Below are positions 61,578-64,000 of a DNA stretch of 64,000 bases, one piece after another. Position numbers and translations under genes: made by a program. Within the stretch, counting starts at the first letter, position 1, and the number at the start of each line of letters is the position of its first letter. A model generated the notes under the pieces. That model saw only the letters and a list, made by a program, of their open reading frames with translations, was not told the origin of the DNA and searched no databases. The stretch comes from an uncultured Christensenella sp. Its GTDB lineage: Bacteria; Bacillota; Clostridia; Christensenellales; UBA1750. The stretch covers positions 29,831-93,830 of the forward strand of contig CAJJNQ010000004.1 in the NCBI GenBank assembly GCA_905193155.1, written 5' to 3'.

Positions 61578-62096
61578 TCACTGCGGCTTTTCAGTATCTT
61601 TCCCATCATCCTTCGCGCGCAGCTGCTTTTCCATTTCCGACTGCTTGGCGAGGATCGCGTTCACCTTATCGTACAGATCCTCTATCATAATTTCAGTTTT
61701 TAGGTTGACCTTATAGTCGTTTTCCGCTCTGCGGCGATCCTTTTCCTCCTGACGGTTCTGGCTCATCATGATGAGCGGCGCCTGGATCGCTGCAATGCAG
61801 GACAGCACCAGATTCAGCAAAATAAACGGATATGGATCGAACGCCCGTACAGCCAGCACCGTGTTTATGACCATCCACAGCACCAAGCCGCCGGTAAACG
61901 AGAAAATAAACGCCCAGCTTCCGGCAAATTTGGCAATGGCATCCGCTGCCCGCTGTCCCAGTGTGTATTTTTCTGTTCCGCTTTCGGGACTGACTGAGAT
62001 CTTACTGTCTGCCAGCAGATTCAGCACCTCTTCATCGGTCATATCCCGGCGGATATCCTTGAGCACTTCTTTTAACAGCTTTCGGTTTTCCTTCAT
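61578..62096 (-). CDS. DUF1003 membrane protein
   Basis: The protein has 172 residues. Two membrane segments (about 56-80, FAGSWAFIFSFTGGLVLWMVINTVL, and about 86-110, DPYPFILLNLVLSCIAAIQAPLIMMSQNRQ) match the DUF1003 signature, including the W-x-x-x-N and YPFxLLNLxLSxxAAxxAPxIMMSQNRQ block. A short coiled coil of Glu/Lys ends it. Its role is unknown; it is often found near ion transport genes. GAGAGAGGA lies before the ATG. Confidence 0.9.
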   Translation of the reverse strand: MKENRKLLKEVLKDIRRDMTDEEVLNLLADSKISVSPESGTEKYTLGQRAADAIAKFAGSWAFIFSFTGGLVLWMVINTVLAVRAFDPYPFILLNLVLSCIAAIQAPLIMMSQNRQEEKDRRRAENDYKVNLKTEIMIEDLYDKVNAILAKQSEMEKQLRAKDDGKDTEKPQ

Positions 62097-62274
62097 AGCA
62101 GTCAGTCCTCTCTCTTGGCACTCTTTACGGTATGCAAAAAGAAATCAGGATCCTTTTTTCAAACAAAAGCAGCGAGATATCGAGCGGAGGGGCGGATAGG
62201 GATAGAGCGTTTCACAATACTCTGTGTTTTTCCCGTCGTGCGCAGCCGCCGCACGAATTTCTTGTTTCCTAAGA

Positions 62275-62297
62275 AACCCCCGCTTAGAGCGGGGGTT
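62275..62297. repeat. Strong isolated hairpin, possible mobile-element end
   Basis: AACCCCCGCT (62275-62284), TAG, AGCGGGGGTT (62288-62297) is a perfect 10-bp palindrome arm pair. Hairpins like this occur at the ends of IS200/IS605-type elements and as terminators. The unrelated tail read from 62284 into the broken XRE gene suggests a junction near here. No transposase gene is seen. Confidence 0.35.
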
Positions 62298-62849
62298 CAG
62301 AAAAGTATAAAGCTGTGAAGTCCAAAGAGATCCTCCTATGAGAGACGATCTGGCAACCACCCCTTTTAGGGATACCAACGAACAAAGGTAGTCTAGCACA
62401 CACAACATGGAATTGCAAATACCACATCAAATTTGCACCGAAAACCGTATGCAGGTCTGTATTCCGCTCAAAGATCCCCGCTGAAATTTCGGCAACAGAC
62501 AGCGCCGCCAGAAGACCGGATATAAGCTCCTGTACTTCTGACCCGCTGATCATACCTGACATGGCGTTGCAGGCAATGCCGAGAACAACCAGAAGCACGC
62601 CGCAGAGGAGCCCTTTCTGATGTTCCAACTCCTGTGTGCGGCGGAGCAGGTCAAGGATCTGCTCATCGTCATAGAACCGCATGCCGCCTTCCGTCGCGTC
62701 CTCGCCGTCCATCCGTTCCGGAAGCGTCACATGGAGCGCGTTGCAGAGCTTTTGAAGGATGCTGTAATCGGGCATACACACTGCTCCTGTGTGAGATCCT
62801 TTTCCTTGCGCTTCCGCGCAATGTAGCTTCCGATAGCTGCTTGGTTCAT
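62284..62849 (-). pseudogene. XRE-family regulator with internal deletion and frameshift
   Basis: From the ATG at 62849 (ACAGGAGG upstream on the minus strand) the frame reads MNQAAIGSYIARKRKEKDLTQEQ, the start of an XRE helix-turn-helix. Then it shifts: the other frame continues CMPDYSILQKLCNALHVTLPERMDGED, FYDDEQILDLLRRTQELEHQKGLL and two hydrophobic segments, as in clostridial XRE proteins with a membrane tail. The normal stretch between (LAxxLGVSNKxxSKWENGK, about 19 residues) is missing, with a net frameshift near 62778-62785. DNA binding would be lost. After about 62400 the frame no longer resembles the family and runs to a stop at 62284. Confidence 0.7.
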
Positions 62850-63727
62850 TCGGAATGCCTCCTGTATTTATCAAGACTGTTTCAAGATTATGCCAAATCA
62901 TTGAGAAATTGCGCCGCGCCTTTTGCACTTCGATGAATGCTTACAGCAACCACAGCGATCTGAAGGTCATAAAAACAGCCGTGCGGCGTGATGGCTCCCG
63001 CAGGTTTTTCCTGCAAGAATAGGATACGGGGGTGCCTTCTTCGTGCAAGGATGCCGACGCGGGGAGACAGAGGGCTTATTAGGGATAGGGATAGCTTCAA
63101 GAGCCTTTGGGATCGGCAGCAGCCACCTTTGAAGAGACTGTCCTCCTGCCAGCGCTAAGATAGCTTGATTTTCTTTCTGCTCAGTGTCATAATAATACAG
63201 GCGACGTGAGAAGAAATTCCCGTTGCGTGCACGCGCCGAACCTTTGCCCAGATCTGGCGGGGGGGCGGCGTATTTTTTGCTGTGAAAGCAGGGTTTTTCG
63301 GATATTTCACCATATAAAAGCGCTGAATTATCGGTTTTTTCCGCTTTCGATACTTGAAAAAAACCTGTTCCCTGCGTCCAATGCAGCCCCAAAAAAGAAA
63401 GGTAGCGCTTTTATGCCACGCCGCTTCCAGCATTTGTGGGAAAAAACTGAAATTATGGTAGTGGCCTTTCGGGGTGATAAGCAGTCCTCTGTTGGTTTTT
63501 TTGTTTGATGTCGCGTGAAAATCCAAACGAAGGGCGGCTGGGAGCGTCAGCCCGCTGCGAAGAAGTGCCGTGGATGGATAACACCTATAAAGGCTTCAAA
63601 ACCTTCATAAGCGCTCAATGGGCGCAGTAAAACAGCGGAAAGGACGGATGCAGCATATCAGCGACATCTCTCGTACGCTTTTGCGATAGAGGGAATTCCT
63701 TTCTGCTCAAATCGGATAGAAATGGCG
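62850..63727. other. Gene-poor region, probably decayed DNA
   Basis: About 880 bp without a gene I can support. Several open frames occur on both strands (for example the minus strand between 63392 and 62967), but they lack ribosome sites and domain-like patterns and have unusual composition with many His/Pro/Lys codons. The region follows the broken regulator, so it may be remnant sequence. Confidence 0.5.
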
Positions 63728-63760
63728 AAAGGCGGTTGTTCAAAAGAGCAACCGCCTTTC
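63728..63760. terminator. Terminator-like hairpin
   Basis: AAAGGCGGTTG (63728-63738) and CAACCGCCTTT (63749-63759) form an 11-bp stem with an inner wobble helix. A and T runs on either side permit action in both directions. Confidence 0.7.
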
Positions 63761-63779
63761 CTGACGAATGAAACCGAAA

Positions 63780-63809
63780 AGGGGCGCGGGGCTATTTGCC
63801 CGCGCCCCT
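63780..63809 (-). terminator. GC-rich hairpin downstream of the sortase-substrate gene
   Basis: AGGGGCGCGGG (63780-63790) and CCCGCGCCCCT (63799-63809), perfect 11 bp; on the minus strand it is followed by TTTTCGGTTTC. It is 14 bp after the stop of the gene at 63824. Confidence 0.75.
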
Positions 63810-63823
63810 AAAGGTGAGCCTGT

Positions 63824-64000
63824 TTACTTTTCGATGATTTGCAGCGCTTCTTCCTCACGCCGCCGCCTGATCTGCCATGTGGTCAGCGCAAGGCATCCGG
63901 CAAGAGATGTACAGAGGGAGAACCCCCACAAGCCTAACACGCTGCTGTCGCCGGTCTTTGGGATTTGCAGCCGCTTCGGGTCGATCCAGCCCATCAGGCC
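63824..64000 (-). CDS. C-terminus of a sortase-anchored surface protein (partial)
   Basis: Minus-strand reading from the window edge gives 58 residues then TAA (63824-63826). The motif IPKTGD, a hydrophobic stretch (SVLGLWGFSLCTSLAGCLALTTW) and a basic RRRREEE end form a class of LPxTG-like sorting signal with Ile/Pro/Lys/Thr/Gly. The protein would be fixed to the wall by a sortase. Everything upstream of the signal is outside the window, so its role is unknown. Confidence 0.8.
   Translation of the reverse strand, partial: GLMGWIDPKRLQIPKTGDSSVLGLWGFSLCTSLAGCLALTTWQIRRRREEEALQIIEK

Noticed and set aside
62967..63392. Minus-strand open frame of 141 residues
   Set aside because: No ribosome site, no domain-like pattern, and base composition like non-coding DNA.

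Overview
The window looks like chromosome of an endospore-forming, GC-rich member of the Clostridia. The support is a division and cell-wall (dcw) cluster running into spoIIGA-sigE-sigG, a MurE with the DNPR motif of meso-diaminopimelate enzymes, MreBCD/PBP2, and a GlgC+GlgD pair typical of Firmicutes glycogen loci. I cannot place it below class from sequence alone. No rRNA, tRNA, CRISPR array or intact insertion sequence was seen.

Layout. (1) 1-5.4 kb: end of a DUF2442 gene, a MalT/LuxR-type ATPase regulator and an RsmC-like methyltransferase on the minus strand. The methyltransferase is preceded by a promoter, a structured leader of about 148 nt and an intrinsic terminator. Then come a double zinc-ribbon protein and a metallophosphoesterase on plus. 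(2) 5.5-20.3 kb: dcw cluster mraZ-rsmH-ftsL-like-pbpB-murE-mraY-murD-ftsW-murA-ftsQ-ftsA-ftsZ, lacking murF, murG, murC and murB, with three GTGG repeats at 10-bp spacing upstream of mraZ. (3) 20.4-23.4 kb: BlaI-type repressor and an M56 metalloprotease sensor with an unfamiliar outer domain. (4) 23.5-27.1 kb: spoIIGA-sigE-sigG, a YlmC-like protein and nrdR, the last behind a promoter and a foldable leader. (5) 27.1-32.7 kb: PhoP/PhoR-type two-component pair, then pstC-pstA-pstB-phoU without pstS and with a PstB whose Q-loop and ABC signature are degenerate. (6) 33.0-37.5 kb: MarR regulator, tilS-hpt-ftsH. (7) 37.6-46.4 kb: PHP phosphoesterase, VanW/G5 protein, DUF4321, maf, mreB-mreC-mreD-mrdA. 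(8) 46.5-61.3 kb: an AT-rich small monooxygenase-like gene, a malQ-glgP fusion of 1322 residues, a creatininase-like protein, two minus-strand genes (a glycosidase-like TIM barrel and an aldo/keto reductase with a ferredoxin tail), then glgB-glgC-glgD-glgA. (9) 61.5-64 kb: DUF1003 membrane protein, a broken XRE regulator, a gene-poor stretch, and the C-terminus of a sortase-anchored protein.

How they work together. Regions 2, 4 and 7 supply lipid-linked peptidoglycan precursor steps, the divisome, the elongasome and the mother-cell/forespore sigma factors. Region 5 looks like a phosphate-sensing unit that may signal rather than transport. Region 8 holds both glycogen synthesis (GlgC/GlgD/GlgA/GlgB) and breakdown (GlgP and MalQ in one chain).

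Most striking items: the signature-less PstB in a pst-like operon with no binding protein, the MalQ-GlgP fusion with an acidic insert facing a GlgB with a basic tail, the 148-nt leader RNA candidate, the nrdR leader, and an exact 12-bp direct repeat 40 bp apart in front of glgB. Start codons were chosen by ribosome-binding-site spacing; family assignments are from motif recognition, not searches.
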